Source: Stropharia rugosoannulata (taxonomy: Eukaryota > Basidiomycota > Agaricomycetes > Agaricales > Strophariaceae). From it: 64,000 nucleotides of DNA. A program made the translations under genes and the position numbers. The stretch is taken from NCBI GenBank assembly GCA_028532985.1, contig JANCIK010000003.1, positions 1,188,001 through 1,252,000 on the forward strand. The letters are read 5' to 3'. Under the pieces are notes generated by a model. It saw nothing but the letters and a program-made list of their open reading frames with translations, made no database searches and was not told the DNA's origin. Each line of letters begins with the position of its first letter. Position 1 is the stretch's first letter. Below are positions 24,088 to 37,087 of this stretch, in pieces.

Positions 24088-26214
24088 ATGTCTAATGTTC
24101 AAAGCCCCGCGCAGGCTACCCCAAAACGTTTTGCCAAGATGCCGTCCAACCACGCTACCAATTTGAATCACTTGCTTAATTTCACTCTGCCTCCCAGGCA
24201 GACCCGTCCGCTGACCAGCTTACCGCGGAGGAGCAGGAAACCAGGAAATGTTCAAGGTGTCTGGAATAAGGAACGTGAGTGTAACAGCTGCCATGGCGTC
24301 TTACGACCGACTTAAGCAACATAGGATTCGTGAATGCTCAATATCGCTTTGTCATGAATCCTAACGGCGATTACACTGTTCACTTCGCGGATCCCGACAT
24401 GTACGTCTTCTTGTATTGCATCATAGCAATTCCTTAATTTCGCCGAGCAGCTTTTTTCAATGGCACGATATCTTGCAGGTAATTATACCTCGCTCATCGG
24501 CAATGGCGTCAGTTGCAGCTACCGGAGAGCTGTCCGCGGATACCGAAGGCCATACTACTTGTCCGATATGTCTTTCACCGCCCACTGCACCGCGAATGAC
24601 CAAGTGCGGACATGTAAGCTATCGCGGTAATACGTTTACGAGCCGTACTCAACCCTTGCCTTTGTGTAGGTTTTCTGTTTCCCTTGCATCTTACACTACC
24701 TCAGCACATCGGACAACAAATGGGCCAGATGTCCGATCTGTTTTGATTCTGTCAACGAGAAGCAACTCAAAAGTGTGAAATGGTATGATGGACCTACACA
24801 CTACGATGCCGACTCCGATCCAAACCATGGAGAAGGGTCTTCTTCGTCCTGCATAGATAATGCATTTGAAACTGCTCCTCAGGAAGGATCACTTCTGCGG
24901 ATGCGGCTTGTTCAGCGACCCCAAATCACGACACTTGCTCTACCTCGTTCTCACACCTGGCCATCAGATATGTTGCCACCTCATGAAGCTCCTTTCCACT
25001 TTGTCCATGACGTTTTTAGCTTCGCCAAATTCATGCTGGCGACTCCTGCCTATCTGATTGCCGACCTCACACGAGACTTAGATGAATTGGCCGCAGAGCG
25101 GCGTAGTCTGAGCAGCATGCAGGATACATTAGGCCTCATTTTTGTCGATGGTGCTGATCGTAAAGTCAGGGAACAGATTGCCAAAGCTTCCGCTTTAGAA
25201 ACCCCGTTCCTCAAGGAGAAGATCGAGAAAGTATATCGTGAACAACAGGAATTAGATGACCGGCTGAATGCCGATTTACGCTACAAGGCGGAACGCGATT
25301 TCAATGTCGCGGCTCTAGAATCGACACCATCGGACATTCCTCACGAATTTTTGGCTCTGCGTTCAAATGCTTCAGCTTCATCGATCACCGTACCAACAAC
25401 AAGCAATCAATCTCGACCTCAGTCGCAGAGTCGTAGCCAACCTAGACAACGCCGCAATTTGAACCCACCACCTCCGTCTACTTCGACGTATTATTATTAC
25501 CAGGCTGCTTCTGGCCTTCCTTTATTCCTTCATCCCTTAGACATCCGAATATTGTTATCCCACTTCCACAGCTACGCCTCATTCCCCGACACAATCACCG
25601 TACGCGTTGAGTCCTTTGCAGAGGGCTCGATTAATGACGATCTTCGCAAAAGATGCAAATATCTTGGGCATATGCCTGAAGGTTCAGATGTTGTATTCAT
25701 CGAAGCAGATTTGAAAAACGTCGTCGGTGCTGACGGCCTGAAGAATTTCGAAGGCCCCCTGAGGCAGCGTACATCTAGGAGGAAAGACAAAGGGAAGAAG
25801 GAGGAACGCGCCAAACAACGTGCAGAAGAGCGCGAACGAGAGAAAGTCAATATCCCATGGTCCTCGATGACATCTAGTCAGGCAGCGCCTATACTGCTTC
25901 CCTCTGACGAATTTTCGGCGTTGGATAACATCGCGACTGCGGATGTGCATATCCAACCTACATCTCCTCCCCAGCCCGCTTCACTCTCGGGCGCGTGGGG
26001 CAGCCGAAGTTTTGCGTCGGCATTACATTCATCCTCACCCAGCCGCTCTGCTAGCCAACGCTCAAGCAGACCACAGTTGAACCCTGAGGATGAATGGGAC
26101 ATGGACATAGCGTGGCACGAGCTAGAGCAACGCACGGGCGGTGGTGGTCGGAGGAAGCGCGCCAACAAGTTAGTCGTACTTGGAAGCGGAGGTGGAGGTG
26201 CTAGACGGAGATAG
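24088..26214 (+). CDS. RNF10: RNF10/Mag2-type RING E3 ubiquitin ligase
   Basis: Cytosolic RING E3; RNF10 and yeast Mag2 act on 40S ribosomal proteins in ribosome quality control. The start at 24088 (MSNVQSPAQATPKRFAK) leads to NLNHLLNFTLPPR. The second exon has FVNAQYRFVMNPNGDYTVHF, continuing ADPD, then QWHDILQVII, the RNF10 block. The RING reads CPICLSPPTAPRMTKCGH | VFCFPCILHYL...ARCPICFDSV across an intron at about 24614-24670, with all eight C/H ligands present. A long exon (24775-26214) has the conserved central region plus an Arg/Glu-rich linker. The C-terminus is basic (GGGGRRKRANKLVVLG). Stop 26212-26214. Confidence 0.88.
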
Positions 26215-27055
26215 CCAAATCGACTCCATCCTAACACCGACTGGTTGCATGCCAGCTACTTACATCCGCCATAGGAATACGATACTGTGAATCTTCGTAT
26301 CCAGACTCTGTTATTTTACTTCCGTTTCGGTGATCTTTTTTGTGCTTGTACCTCTTGTCTTTGTACGGAGACGGGGTTGTAGATATATACAACGATCACT
26401 ACATTCACACCTACGTATAACCATTGCAACAACTTTCATTCAAATTCATTTAGCACATCCCTTCTTACAATAACTCAAACATCAGTGTAGCAACAGTACA
26501 ACAACGGTCCACTTATTTAATATATTACTACTTCTCGTTGACAAGCACGACATTTTGAATGTCCTTTTAGCACAATGTATATAGTGCCCTGAATATAATC
26601 CCTAAATTAATTAACGTCGCCATTATGCGGTTACTATTTATCCTGTTGCAATATCTTCTCAATCACTGCTTTGCAAGAAGCTGTCGCTAACAACCGTGAA
26701 GCTTTGAAGCTAAATGTGTACTTCAGTGCCATAAATAGTGGACCGCAAGACGACGTGATATCACGGACAAACCTGGGACAACAATAAGATAGATGGGTAC
26801 AACATATACAGCGACACTTGATGTATGGAAAGGGGGTTCCAGGAGGGTTGTGATAAGCTCTTGTAATAGATGCAGGGGCGGTATATACGTGAAACTGTAT
26901 GGGCTGGCTCCACGTGATTATAATGGGAGGAAGGAAGAAAGGGCATAGAAAACTGTCGTAAACGGGTAGTGTAGTCGTGATATCACAGTACTCAAAATCG
27001 CGGTATCGGCATGAGCTAGCATGCAGAGCCTTTTCCAGGCGTTTTATCCAATCGT
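26215..27055. other. Intergenic region between convergent RNF10 and SHO1 genes
   Basis: Holds both 3' UTRs. A 153-codon minus-strand frame (26634-27095) overlaps the SHO1 3' end and has no recognisable domain or splice support, so I do not call it a gene. Confidence 0.4.
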
Positions 27056-28306
27056 TTAAATGACGTGGAGATAATTGGATGGTGCAACTGCGCAAAAATT
27101 AGGTCAGTATGACTGCGGGACTAATAGGCAACTAATTCTACGCACTTCCTGATGTTCCATCACTCTTCTTAGCTTGCCACCACTTTCCTTGTTTATCCAC
27201 AATGTCAAGAATTTCACCCTTGACAAACGAGATTTCGTTGGGGTCTTCTGGGTTGGCAGTGTCTTTAAGGCATATTAGTGATCAACAGAGTGCGCCACGA
27301 AATATTTGACTTACATGCATACAGGGCCTTCGCCTTGTACAGATATTGCTCTGTTGGCGGGGAACCCACTGTTTGCTCAATGTTGGTCGCAGAGTTGCCC
27401 GAGCCGATCCCAGCCATCAGTGGTGAACTAGGACCATTGTCGGCGCCCGCTATAGATCCCCCGCCCCCTATCGATGGCTGATTGTGGATGCTGCCCGCAC
27501 CCGTTCCGCCCATACTCCTGGTGTTGTCGTTCAAGCTCCCCCCGAAGCTATTCTGGTTCCTCAGGCCGCTCGGGGCCGGGCTTCCATACGCTCCACCGCC
27601 CAGCTTAGCGTCGTACCCGTCAGCTGACCCAATGCCGCCTCCAGAGGCGTAATTTGTCGGGTATCCATTTCCGGACTGCATGCCATGCATGATAGATGCC
27701 TGGCGCGTCCGGCGGCGACGCGACGGCGGCGTCAGACCGCCTGTGCCCAGCATATTGAATATGTGAAGTGCAAGGGAGTCCTCTTCTGAAGTGAAGTATA
27801 GCACCCATAGAATGTTGACGAAGGAGAGTATGAGCCAGCCGGCGCCCATGGCGTTGAGGGCGGAGTTGTTCGTAAAAATGCCGAGTGTGGTGCCCTCCAC
27901 GGAGAAGACGATGGCGACTGCACCAAAGACAGATATCTGAAGACGGTGCATGCCTATTGAGTCGGTTGCGATGGTATTGAGGACTCCAAGTATAAAGAAT
28001 AGCTCCAGGAATATGGCAAACCAGGACGAGCCCGTCGCGGCACGGCCGCCATCTATTACGGGCCAGTTTTGAAAACATACAGGTCCTGGCGATAGTAATG
28101 TACGCTACCTTTGTGGGGATTTGCAGTAACGATAGCTAGTCCAATAAAAGTGGTGAACCAGCCAGCCTAGGAAAGGTGAATTGAGTGTTGAATATTTCAG
28201 TGAAGAAGAAGACACGAACGATAGCGAGAACGGTAGTGAAGAGAAAGAGGTGGTGGGTGATGATTGGGGTGATGCTGAAGCCTTGGTTGGCACCGCGGGG
28301 GGCCAT
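27056..28306 (-). CDS. SHO1: Osmosensor Sho1 (four TM helices plus SH3)
   Basis: Plasma-membrane scaffold feeding the high-osmolarity MAP kinase pathway. Start [17 protein letters not shown], then helix [16 protein letters not shown]. Further helices are [37 protein letters not shown] and [20 protein letters not shown] (27950-27780). The linker (27760-27370) is Gly/Ser/Asn-rich. The SH3 domain reads [31 protein letters not shown], then [20 protein letters not shown]; the I codon is split by an intron (donor gtgcgt). Stop 27056-27058. Domain order and the SH3 match yeast Sho1. About six exons. Confidence 0.9.
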
Positions 28307-28678
28307 TGTGGTGGAACAAGGGATGGGACCGTGACTGCCTATAGAATGCGATGCGGCGAATCACACAAGCCTTGTATTTTCACACGCTAAACTAGTTCAA
28401 CCATTTCCTCAACCGCAAAGGCACACATCCAATGACGCCCGTACGCTATCGGCATTATCTAAGGCCGCATGCTGCCAGACGTTGCAACTTACGATGATCA
28501 CTGTCCAGCTGGATCAGTTCCCGATGTATACACCGGTGCACAGCCATGGCTGTGCAACTTGTGAAGCTGCGGTGCAAGTTACTTACTTGGATGCCGTCTT
28601 CAGACTCTCAAGGCATATAAAATTTAAAAACTGCGCCGCAGTTCAGCACAAAGTATGTCAGGGGTTTGTGGGATTTGC
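28307..28678. other. Intergenic region, no gene seen
   Basis: Lies upstream of SHO1 and downstream of the GNAT gene. It contains a tgtataCACCGGTGcaca palindromic patch near 28525 but no coding support. Confidence 0.35.
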
Positions 28679-29537
28679 CTATGGCTCATAGGAATATTTC
28701 CACTCTAACATATGTAACCCTCTCATTTTCCCCTTTACTTCAAAGTGATTTTCGCTAGTTTTAACCAGCTTGAACCCATTCTTTAGGAAGACTTTGACAC
28801 TCCCTTCATTGCCTGTAAACGCCGAGGCCATCATGTACCGTATCTTCATTCTGGGAATGCCCCAGTTATGAAGTACAGCTTGTACTGCTGCAGTCATGAT
28901 TCCTCGACCATGGTGACTCGCCGCTAGGTAATCTGTGCGAGTCTTGAGATAAAGACAACCATGACGTGAAGAGCAAAAGGACGCACCTCCGATACTCCAT
29001 ACAATGCTTGGATCACCAAGTGGAAGACTGTTATTTTCCTCCTCGCGTTTTGCTTTATTATCCCAATCCACAGCCCCCAGATCCATTAATTCGCCGTGCA
29101 TACATCTCATTAAGTCGATATCACCCAAGAATATATCGGACCCGTCCTCTTGAACTTCTCTAATGAATCGCACAGGACAGCCGCCGACAGTAATAAGATC
29201 TTTCTCGTCTTTGGTGTCCTCTAATTGCCTTAACACGTCGTTTGCACTGTCGGACACCCTTCTAAGAAAATCTTGAGCATGCTCTATGAATAATGACGCA
29301 AACCAGATCAGCATTGTCAAAATTAGTCTTGGCAGAAATGCACAGACCCAACGTATACGGAAAGGGAGGTCCGGCCAAAAAGTCGCATACAGCGGGATCA
29401 TTAAGATATGGCAGGAAAGCAGGCGCATCATCTGGCCGAGGAGGGGTAATGATGATGTTTGTATGGTTTGGCAGCCGCAAGAACGGTTCACCGGTGTTCG
29501 GGTTTACCTCTAAAGGATGGAGTTGAGGGTTGGTCAT
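28679..29537 (-). CDS. GNAT-family N-acetyltransferase (RimJ/RimL-like)
   Basis: Predicted acetyl-CoA-dependent N-acetyltransferase. The start at 29537 reads MTNPQLHPLEVNPNTGEPFL; the first exon continues with LPNHTNIIITPPRPDDAPAF, then NDPAVCDFLAGPPFPYTL. Donor gtctgt and acceptor catag give the in-frame junction FPYTL-EHAQDFLRR. The acetyl-CoA-binding region is DYLAASHHGRGIMTAAVQAV (RGxM pyrophosphate loop), followed by SAFTGNEGSVKVFLKNGFKL, the GNAT motif B Asn block. It ends LEWKYSYEP at 28679-28681. Three exons; substrate unknown. Confidence 0.82.
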
Positions 29538-30522
29538 GATAGATAAAAGGTTGCATACAACCTACAGTGCCGTCGATTATATATCATCGCGAAATGACTC
29601 GAAGCGGTATGACTCGTTGGACAATCGCGAGTTGTCGATTTGACTTTGCAGTTTGATTGGTCCCTGATCCCTTAATGTCGGTGATGATCTTAAATAGTAA
29701 CCGGTGTATACCGGTGCATACCCTCTATTGAGGTGCATCATAGTGGACTGTTAACGTCTGCAAGGTTTGCCTGATTAACTTGGAGTAGAATAGCTTGATG
29801 TTCATCGCGTGTGATGCACAGAATTGCAAAACATGTCGAGATCATTCCAGAGTGTCCAGAGTCTTCCACCTGGGGGTAGCAACTAAAACTATTTAATGTG
29901 GTCCCCGAACCTTCGAATGGGATGGTTGGTCGGTCATATTTCAGTCGATAACTGATGGTTGAGATCGTCAAAAGTACATTCAGTTTAAGAGTTTAAGCCA
30001 TTACCACTTCTCGGTGTCAACTAGACTGGACGCGAATTCGCATTGATGGCAGCCAACCAGTGGCAAGCACGTTGAATGGCCCGGAGATGTTGCCAGCGGT
30101 AAATAACTCGAAGAGTATTTTTATGCACTCGGTAGGACACGGACGGCTTCTAAGAGCATGTCAAACGTGTTAAAGCCGCTCCTGCCTTCTGGTAGAGAAT
30201 GCAGCACCTCGGACAACTGATGTTGTCTGGAAAACGATCATTGGACCGAAACCGAAGGCTGGGTGATGGGTGTAGACCGCACGAAACGCGGCGCGTGTGA
30301 TGGCTCATTACCACTTGGGAAAATTTGTATGATCCGGAGGACATGTGACGTTCAAAAGCCGGCCCTAGCTCAAAGATCGATAAGACAAGGATTTGTCACC
30401 TTTGAAACTTTCCTCCTTGTCGACAGTGACTGTGCTGTTCAAAAACAATCTCCATCATCGGGATTGTTCACTTCTACCACTCCTCTTTTTTGTATCTGTA
30501 TATCTCTTGACCGCCAGACACC
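29538..30522. other. Upstream region of eEF2 and of the divergent GNAT gene
   Basis: Nearly 1 kb without a supported gene. It contains a local direct repeat accggtgtataccggtgcata (29700-29720) and, just before the eEF2 ATG, a pyrimidine-rich stretch (about 30478-30510) typical of strongly expressed fungal genes. Confidence 0.45.
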
Positions 30523-33393
30523 ATGGTGTGAGTACCTGAGCACCTATTTGCCTTACGTTGTCCTGATTGATGTCCGCCAATCACCCATAGTAACTTCACC
30601 GTCGGTCAGTAGCAAACTGCCTCTTTTACTCACAGGATGGATGTTGAGATTTTTCGCGTTTTAAGACCAGATCCGTCAGTTGATGGACAAACCCACCAAC
30701 ATCCGTAACATGAGTGTCATTGCTCATGGTGCGTAAAATTTGCTCTATATGGAAAATCCCAAGTAATCATTTTGGTTCGCAGTCGATCACGGAAAGTCTA
30801 CCCTCACCGATTCCTTGGTCTCAAAAGCTGGAATTATCGCCAGCGCGAAAGCCGGTGACATGCGTTTTACTGACACGAGAGACGATGAAAAAGAGCGCGG
30901 TATCACTATCAAATCCACCGCCATCTCAATGTACTTCGAAGTTGATAAGGAGGATCTTCCCGCTATCAAGCAAAAAACTATCGGTAAGACAATTTATTGC
31001 ACTGTTAATTTAATCTTCAATGTAAAATTGCTGTCTTTCAGGAAATGAGTTCTTGATCAACTTGATCGACTCTCCTGGACACGTCGATTTCTCGTCAGAA
31101 GTCACTGCTGCTCTCCGTGTTACCGATGGTGCTCTCGTCGTCGTCGATTGCGTTGAGGGTGTTTGCGTACAAACAGAAACCGTCTTGCGTCAGGCGCTTA
31201 CTGAGCGTATCAAGCCCGTTGTCATCATCAACAAGGTTGATCGCGCCCTGCTCGAGCTCCAAGTTGATAAGGAGTCTCTCTACCAATCTTTCTCCCGTAC
31301 CATCGAGTCCGTCAACGTTATCATCTCCACATACCACGACGCCGCCCTCGGTGATGTCCAGGTCTACCCTGACCAGGGAACTGTCGCCTTCGGGTCTGGT
31401 CTCCACGGATGGGGTTTCACCCTCCGCCAGTTCGCTGCTCGTTATGCCAAGAAGTTTGGTGTGGACAAGGAGAAGATGATGAACAAGCTCTGGGGTGACA
31501 ACTACTTTAACCCTGCCACTCGAAAGTGGACCACTGTCGGCACTACCGCTGACGGCAAGCAGCTTGAGCGTGCCTTCAACGGCTTCGTCCTCGAACCCAT
31601 CTTCAAAATCTTCGATGCTGTCATGAACTTCAAGAAGGACCTCATCGGCCCCATGCTCGAGAAGCTCGAGATCAAACTTGCTCAGGATGAGCGTGACCTC
31701 GAAGGCAAGGCCCTCCTCAAGGTTGTCATGCGCAAGTTCTTGCCCGCTGGTGACTCCCTCCTGGAGATGATAGTCATTAACCTTCCTTCCCCTGCTACCG
31801 CTCAACGTTACCGTGTTGAGACCCTCTACGAAGGTCCCATGGACGATGAGTCTGCCATCGGTATCCGCGACTGCGACCCTAATGGACCCCTTGTCCTCTA
31901 CGTTTCCAAAATGGTGCCGACCTCCGATAAGGGACGCTTCTACGCGTTTGGTCGTGTCTTCTCCGGAACCGTGAAGTCTGGCCCCAAGATCCGTATCCAG
32001 GGCCCCAACTACCTCCCTGGAAAGAAGGAAGATCTTTTCGTCAAGTCTGTCCAGCGCACCGTGCTCATGATGGGTCGTTACGTTGAGCCTATCGAGGACT
32101 GCCCGGCCGGTAACATTGTCGGTCTCGTCGGTATCGATCAGTTCTTGCTGAAGAGCGGTACTCTTACCACATCCGAAACTGCCCACAACATGAGGGTCAT
32201 GAGGTTCTCCGTTTCCCCTGTCGTGCAGGTTGCCGTTGAGGTCAAGAACGCTGCTGACCTGCCCAAGCTTGTGGAAGGTCTTAAACGTCTGTCCAAGTCG
32301 GACCCCTGTGTCCAGGCATGGATTAACGAGACTGGTGAGCACATCGTCGCCGGTGCCGGTGAGCTCCACCTAGAAATTTGCTTGAAGGTACATTATCAAA
32401 TTATCTCTTAAATCGTTCGATTCTAACAGTCTCTTGTAGGATCTTCAAGAAGATCATGCTGGTGTCCCTCTCAAGATCTCCGATCCCGTTGTTCCTTACC
32501 GGGAGACTGTCAAGACTGAGTCGTCAATTGTTGCTCTTTCCAAGTCGCAGAACAAGCACAATCGTCTCTTTGTCAAGGCCATGCCTATCGATGAGGAGCT
32601 CACCACTGCCATTGAGTCTGGCAAAGTCAACGCCCGTGACGACTTCAAGCTCCGTGCCCGTGTACTCGCTGATGAGTACGGCTGGGATGTTACTGATGCC
32701 AGGAAGATCTGGTGTTTCGGTCCCGATACGACTGGCCCTAACCTACTGGTCGACGTCACTAAGGGAGTCCAATACCTTAACGAAATCAAAGATTCTTGTG
32801 TTGCTGCCTTCCAGTGGGCAACTAAGGAAGGTGTCACATGCGAAGAGAACATGCGTGGTGTTCGTGTTAACGTTCTTGATGTTACTGTAAGTAAATGTAA
32901 CTTCATTGTTATTGAGCCTTTGACTAACATCACTATCTAGCTGCACACTGATGCTATCCATCGTGGTGGAGGACAGATCATCCCCACCATGCGTCGCGCT
33001 ACCTACGCTGCCTGCCTGCTCGCCAGCCCCACGCTCCAGGAACCTATCTACCTTGTCGAGATCCAGTGCCCAGAAAACGCCATTGGTGGTATTTACAGCT
33101 GCTTGAACAAGCGTCGTGGACAGGTCTTCTCCGAAGAGCAGCGCCCTGGAACGCCCATGTTCACTGTCAAGGCCTACCTGCCCGTCTCTGAGTCCTTCGG
33201 CTTCAACGGCGAATTGCGTTCGCACACTGCCGGACAAGCCTTCCCTCAATGTGTGTTCGACCATTGGGAACTCATGGCTGGTTCGCCTCTCGAGAAGGGC
33301 AGCAAGATGGAGACCCTCGTCACTCAAATCCGTACACGCAAGGGTCTTAAACCCGAAATTCCTCCTCTCGATACTTACTACGACAAGCTGTAG
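30523..33393 (+). CDS. EEF2: Translation elongation factor 2 (eEF2)
   Basis: GTPase that translocates the ribosome. Exons read by eye: 30523-30527, 30591-30604, 30666-30728, 30783-30983, 31042-32387, 32440-32886, 32941-33393. They sum to 2529 nt, or 842 aa, the same length as yeast eEF2. Start [20 protein letters not shown]. GTPase motifs are [31 protein letters not shown] and INKVDR. The diphthamide loop [12 protein letters not shown] is present, with the modifiable His. C-terminus LDTYYDKL. Codon use is strongly biased to C-ending codons in the long exon, as expected for very high expression. Introns cluster at the 5' end. Confidence 0.98.
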
Positions 33394-33903
33394 ATGATGA
33401 TGTGTTACACCTGTAGATAAACGCCAATGTTGTACATACTTAGTGTACTAAGGATCTATTTCATTTCCCTAAAGAAGTGTGAGACCGTGTGAGACGCAAT
33501 CCAGGAAGATGATTGACTTTGTTGCATAAAAATTGCGGACACGCTGAAGAGAAGCCGCAGAGTGTACCGCCATTCTGTGGAGTGAAACGGCTTCTCGGTG
33601 CTATTTCTCAATTCTCGAGCAGCCAAAATCAAGGTTGACTTTGCCTGGGCATTCAGGTAACTCAGGCAACTGGGTGAAAGTAGAATAATAAGCATCCTAA
33701 GAAAGATCAAAGATGTAACATAGTAATGTATACGCCGAAAATTTCAATCACGACAAGACTACGTTGTACAAACGGTATAATGCTTATGTAGAAATTAAAT
33801 GACCCAATGTGCTCTCGAGTCTTTACGCAATCTCTACATACAAATGATTCAGATCATCCACTACGGAGGCATTAGATCCCTATAACAGTATCTACCCGAC
33901 ATT
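33394..33903. other. Intergenic region between convergent genes
   Basis: Holds the 3' UTRs of eEF2 and the deaminase-like gene. No additional feature recognised. Confidence 0.4.
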
Positions 33904-36387
33904 TCAAATATCTGAGCCACCGTGGTCTGAATCCTTGTCCTTGTCCGAGGGCTCGCTACGGGAGCCTCTAAATATTTTAGAATTTAGAACGCAAAGCTGT
34001 TGTCGCAACTTTTCAGCAAAACGCTCGATCATTAGATCTACCACGTGTTCCGGAAGATATCCAGGCAGAGAGCAAGGATAAACGGAATCATGATACCCAC
34101 GCAGGAGAAATTCGGGATAAAGGGGATCATGAGATCGGATGAATTGGGACATAACAGAACTATAAGATCCTTGCAGGAGTTGTTGACTTAGACTGTCTCT
34201 CAAGTTATAACTGATTAAAGAATAACAGATATCGCAGCATGGCTGCGAGACTCCAATAATTGATTTGAAGACCTTTCATATAAGGTCAGGACGTATTAAC
34301 GAAATAAAATTGAAGAATAATCACCTTTAATCGATCTTTGAGGTCACTTCCGATATTTGCGTCCCGGTACAAGATACTCGCAAGGGTCGCCTCGCAATGT
34401 TGAGTGCCTGTGAACTGTAAGGGCCCTTGTACACCATGTTTCGGAATGATATCTGATAGGTCGGAAAATAGACGGAAACTGTGTCTTAAGAGCTTGTCGA
34501 TATCCTCGGCTATTTTTCCGCATTCTTCTGCGGATGAGTCGTTTCCTAATGCCTCTAAAGTAGTGCTTAGGTTACCCGCGGTCGTCATCGACAAATCGAT
34601 ACGAGCATTTTTCATTCTGGAAAAGACCTCTTTGAGGGCAAAAATGTTTCGTGTTTCAGATTTCAGATTCAATGAGGCTTTATAAAGACTTTCTGCAAAA
34701 TCGACACCTGATTTTACGAAGGTGACCAAATCAAGCTTGCTGTTTTCCTCCTCGTCAAAATTGTTGCTGCTTTCCTCGTCAGAATTGTTGCTGTTTTCCT
34801 CCTTGTCAGAATTGTTGCTATTTTCCTCCTCGCCAGAGTCTTCGTCGATCATTTTTGGAAAGAAATGGGTATTCGAGAAGAGTTCCTCCCAAGGGATAAG
34901 TTTCGTCTTAGGGTATGGGGCAACCACCAGTTCGACGGAAATACTTTGTTGACGGAACTGTTGTGGTTCTGAAGCAAATGCCTTGAGGCGCCCGGCTGCA
35001 TAAAAATGGCTTAGAATAAGCTTGATCCAACGTGGGCAAGAAACTGAGATATTGTCGTCAGAACCTTTTGCGAATACTCTTGTCGACTCTATTTCTTCGT
35101 CGGGTTGATCGTTGGCATCTGTGGAATGATCACCGACCGACTGTGAAACAGTTACACTGTCACTTTTGGCCTTGCACGCCGCTTCCCTCATAATAGTATA
35201 TTGGAGTGATTTTAAGTGGGCCTCGAGAAAAGAGCCACCATGCAACTGTAAAAGGCAGAATCCATAAAATATCGTCTGGTGCACTGTGCGTTCAAATTCA
35301 GCCGGGATCATTTTTTCTGCCTTAGTTTCTAGTTCAGTAAGCTGGCTGCGAAAAGCCTTGAGTATGTGACAAAGTAGATGATGAAATTCGAGGACCATGT
35401 TCTCCGAGTAGGTGACAAGATTGCCATCACCGTTGTAATCAGTATCTGTAGTTGGTAGAGATTCAGCTATTGCCTTCAGAACACTATAATTGGCAGGTTC
35501 TAGTTCATTTTGGGTGAAGCACGCTAGCAGGCAATGAAGAAGATTCCAGTCATGTATCATCTGCATTTTTGACGGCGTAGAAATTGCACTCAGGGTGAAC
35601 TCGATTTTTGTTATATCAGACAGTTGTTCGATATAATCGTTTGACACTTTATGGTTCATGCGATGACTCATCTTTCGATAACACGCGGAGAATACGTAGT
35701 TGAGAAATTTTTTGGTTTTGGTACCAGGTTCATAGTCGCAGACTAGCTTAGCCAATGTGCTTAAATGTATGGACATTGACAGCTGAGGGTTACTGCAGTA
35801 AAGTGGGTTAGTTTGCGATCGTGATAGGGATGTAATGGATAGTACCTGTTAGAGAGCCAGACGTCGTTAAATGGGTCATAGCGACCCATATCTTTAACCG
35901 CAGGCTGCACAGAGCTACCAAAGCTGCAATGTTCATCCCCCACCGGGTGTAGGTCTCGACAGGGGTTTACGAGGCTGGAATTGTATGAAACAAGCAATTT
36001 TAAGACATCTTTATCTTCGTGGCTAGATGCAACAGCAACGATCTCCTTGTCCATGACAGCTAATGTCGCGAATGCTTCATTTAGGTGGAGATGAAGCGCA
36101 CCGCTCTGAGAGGTAGGTTCCTTCGAGTGCACCAAACTTTCCCGGCCCGATGAATCCTGCAGAGAGCTAAGGAGCGTCGCGATAGTAGAGAAAGCATCGT
36201 GCTTTTTTTGCAAGGATGGCGTCTCGAATGCCTGAGGGTCCGACGCAACGAGGGGCTCTGCTTGGGTTTCATGAGGCTGGGAAAAGGAACATAGACCATC
36301 AAGTAGAGAGTCGTTGTCCACAAAGCGGAAGAGCGAAGCCATCGAGAAGTTGCTGCCGGATGCCTTTGTTTGTTGAAGACCAGTCAT
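33904..36387 (-). CDS. OTT_1508-like nucleic acid deaminase-fold protein
   Basis: Large fungal protein (about 750 aa) with the two zinc motifs of the cytidine-deaminase fold near its C-terminus. These are TGTQHCEATLASILYRD (about 34400), an H-C-E catalytic motif, and IGVSQPCCDICYSLIS (about 34245-34200), a CxxC zinc motif reached across an intron (RLK | VFKSIIGV). This pairing and the GVS-x-x-CC-x-x-C form match the OTT_1508-like deaminase family common in Agaricomycetes. The rest (start 36387, MTGLQQTKASGSNFSMASLF) is helical and unassigned. An acidic Asn/Glu/Ser repeat (EEENSNNSDKEENSNNSDEE) sits at about 34830-34740. Whether it edits nucleic acid or acts as an effector is unknown. Confidence 0.65.
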
Positions 36388-37087
36388 GGTAGCTCAGGTC
36401 ATGGGGGGACTGGGAAGGAAGTGGGGTATTCAGATCCATTGTTGGTACTAGTTGTGGTGAAGCATCAGTAAAAAGTGGGAAAGTTGATTTCGCATTTTAA
36501 CTCCGATATCACGATGGTCATGTTTTTTCAGGTTGTATGCCTTTATGGGGCATTGTCCCGAGATATTCATGGCGCTCTTGGCATGACGAATATATACTAT
36601 TGTTACACTAGACTATAAGTACATGTAATATGATACAATTATGTTTTTTATAAGTCATGACCTGGTGTAAGACGACATACCACAGGTCATGATTTTAAGA
36701 TTCTGAGAATGTCTGTAATATATTACTCACTAAGCTACTACATTAGAATCATTAGGCTACAAGGTAACGTGTTTATCATGTAGTGTACTTATTCTATGAA
36801 AGGATAAGAACTGAAGCATGTGCTAAGGTAAAGCTAATAGCTGCTCAGTGTTTTAGTAAGTAAGTGGGCTAATGCAAACTCATAAAAGTATTTTCAAGTC
36901 TATCACAATTTCGGTAGAATACTGACTATAGTTATCTTATTTCAAGAGGCCTGAATACAAATTTTATATACAGGCATTCAAATATACGTTAAGGAAACTT
37001 GTGAGGCTGAAAGGACGTTAAACGCAATCAACGACCTGCGATAATTAATTGGTACTATGATCGTTGAGGGTAGAAAATCCAAACTCA
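36388..37087. other. AT-rich intergenic region, no gene seen
   Basis: Long AT-rich stretch with no open frame of interest. It marks the change from the conserved gene-dense part to the repeat-rich part. Confidence 0.45.

Noticed and set aside
26634..27095. 153-codon minus-strand frame downstream of SHO1
   Set aside because: It overlaps the SHO1 last exon in another frame and shows no family features.
31095..32369. 424-codon open frame antisense to eEF2
   Set aside because: It is the shadow of strong codon bias in the long eEF2 exon; the sense frame is certain and the antisense protein has no domain.
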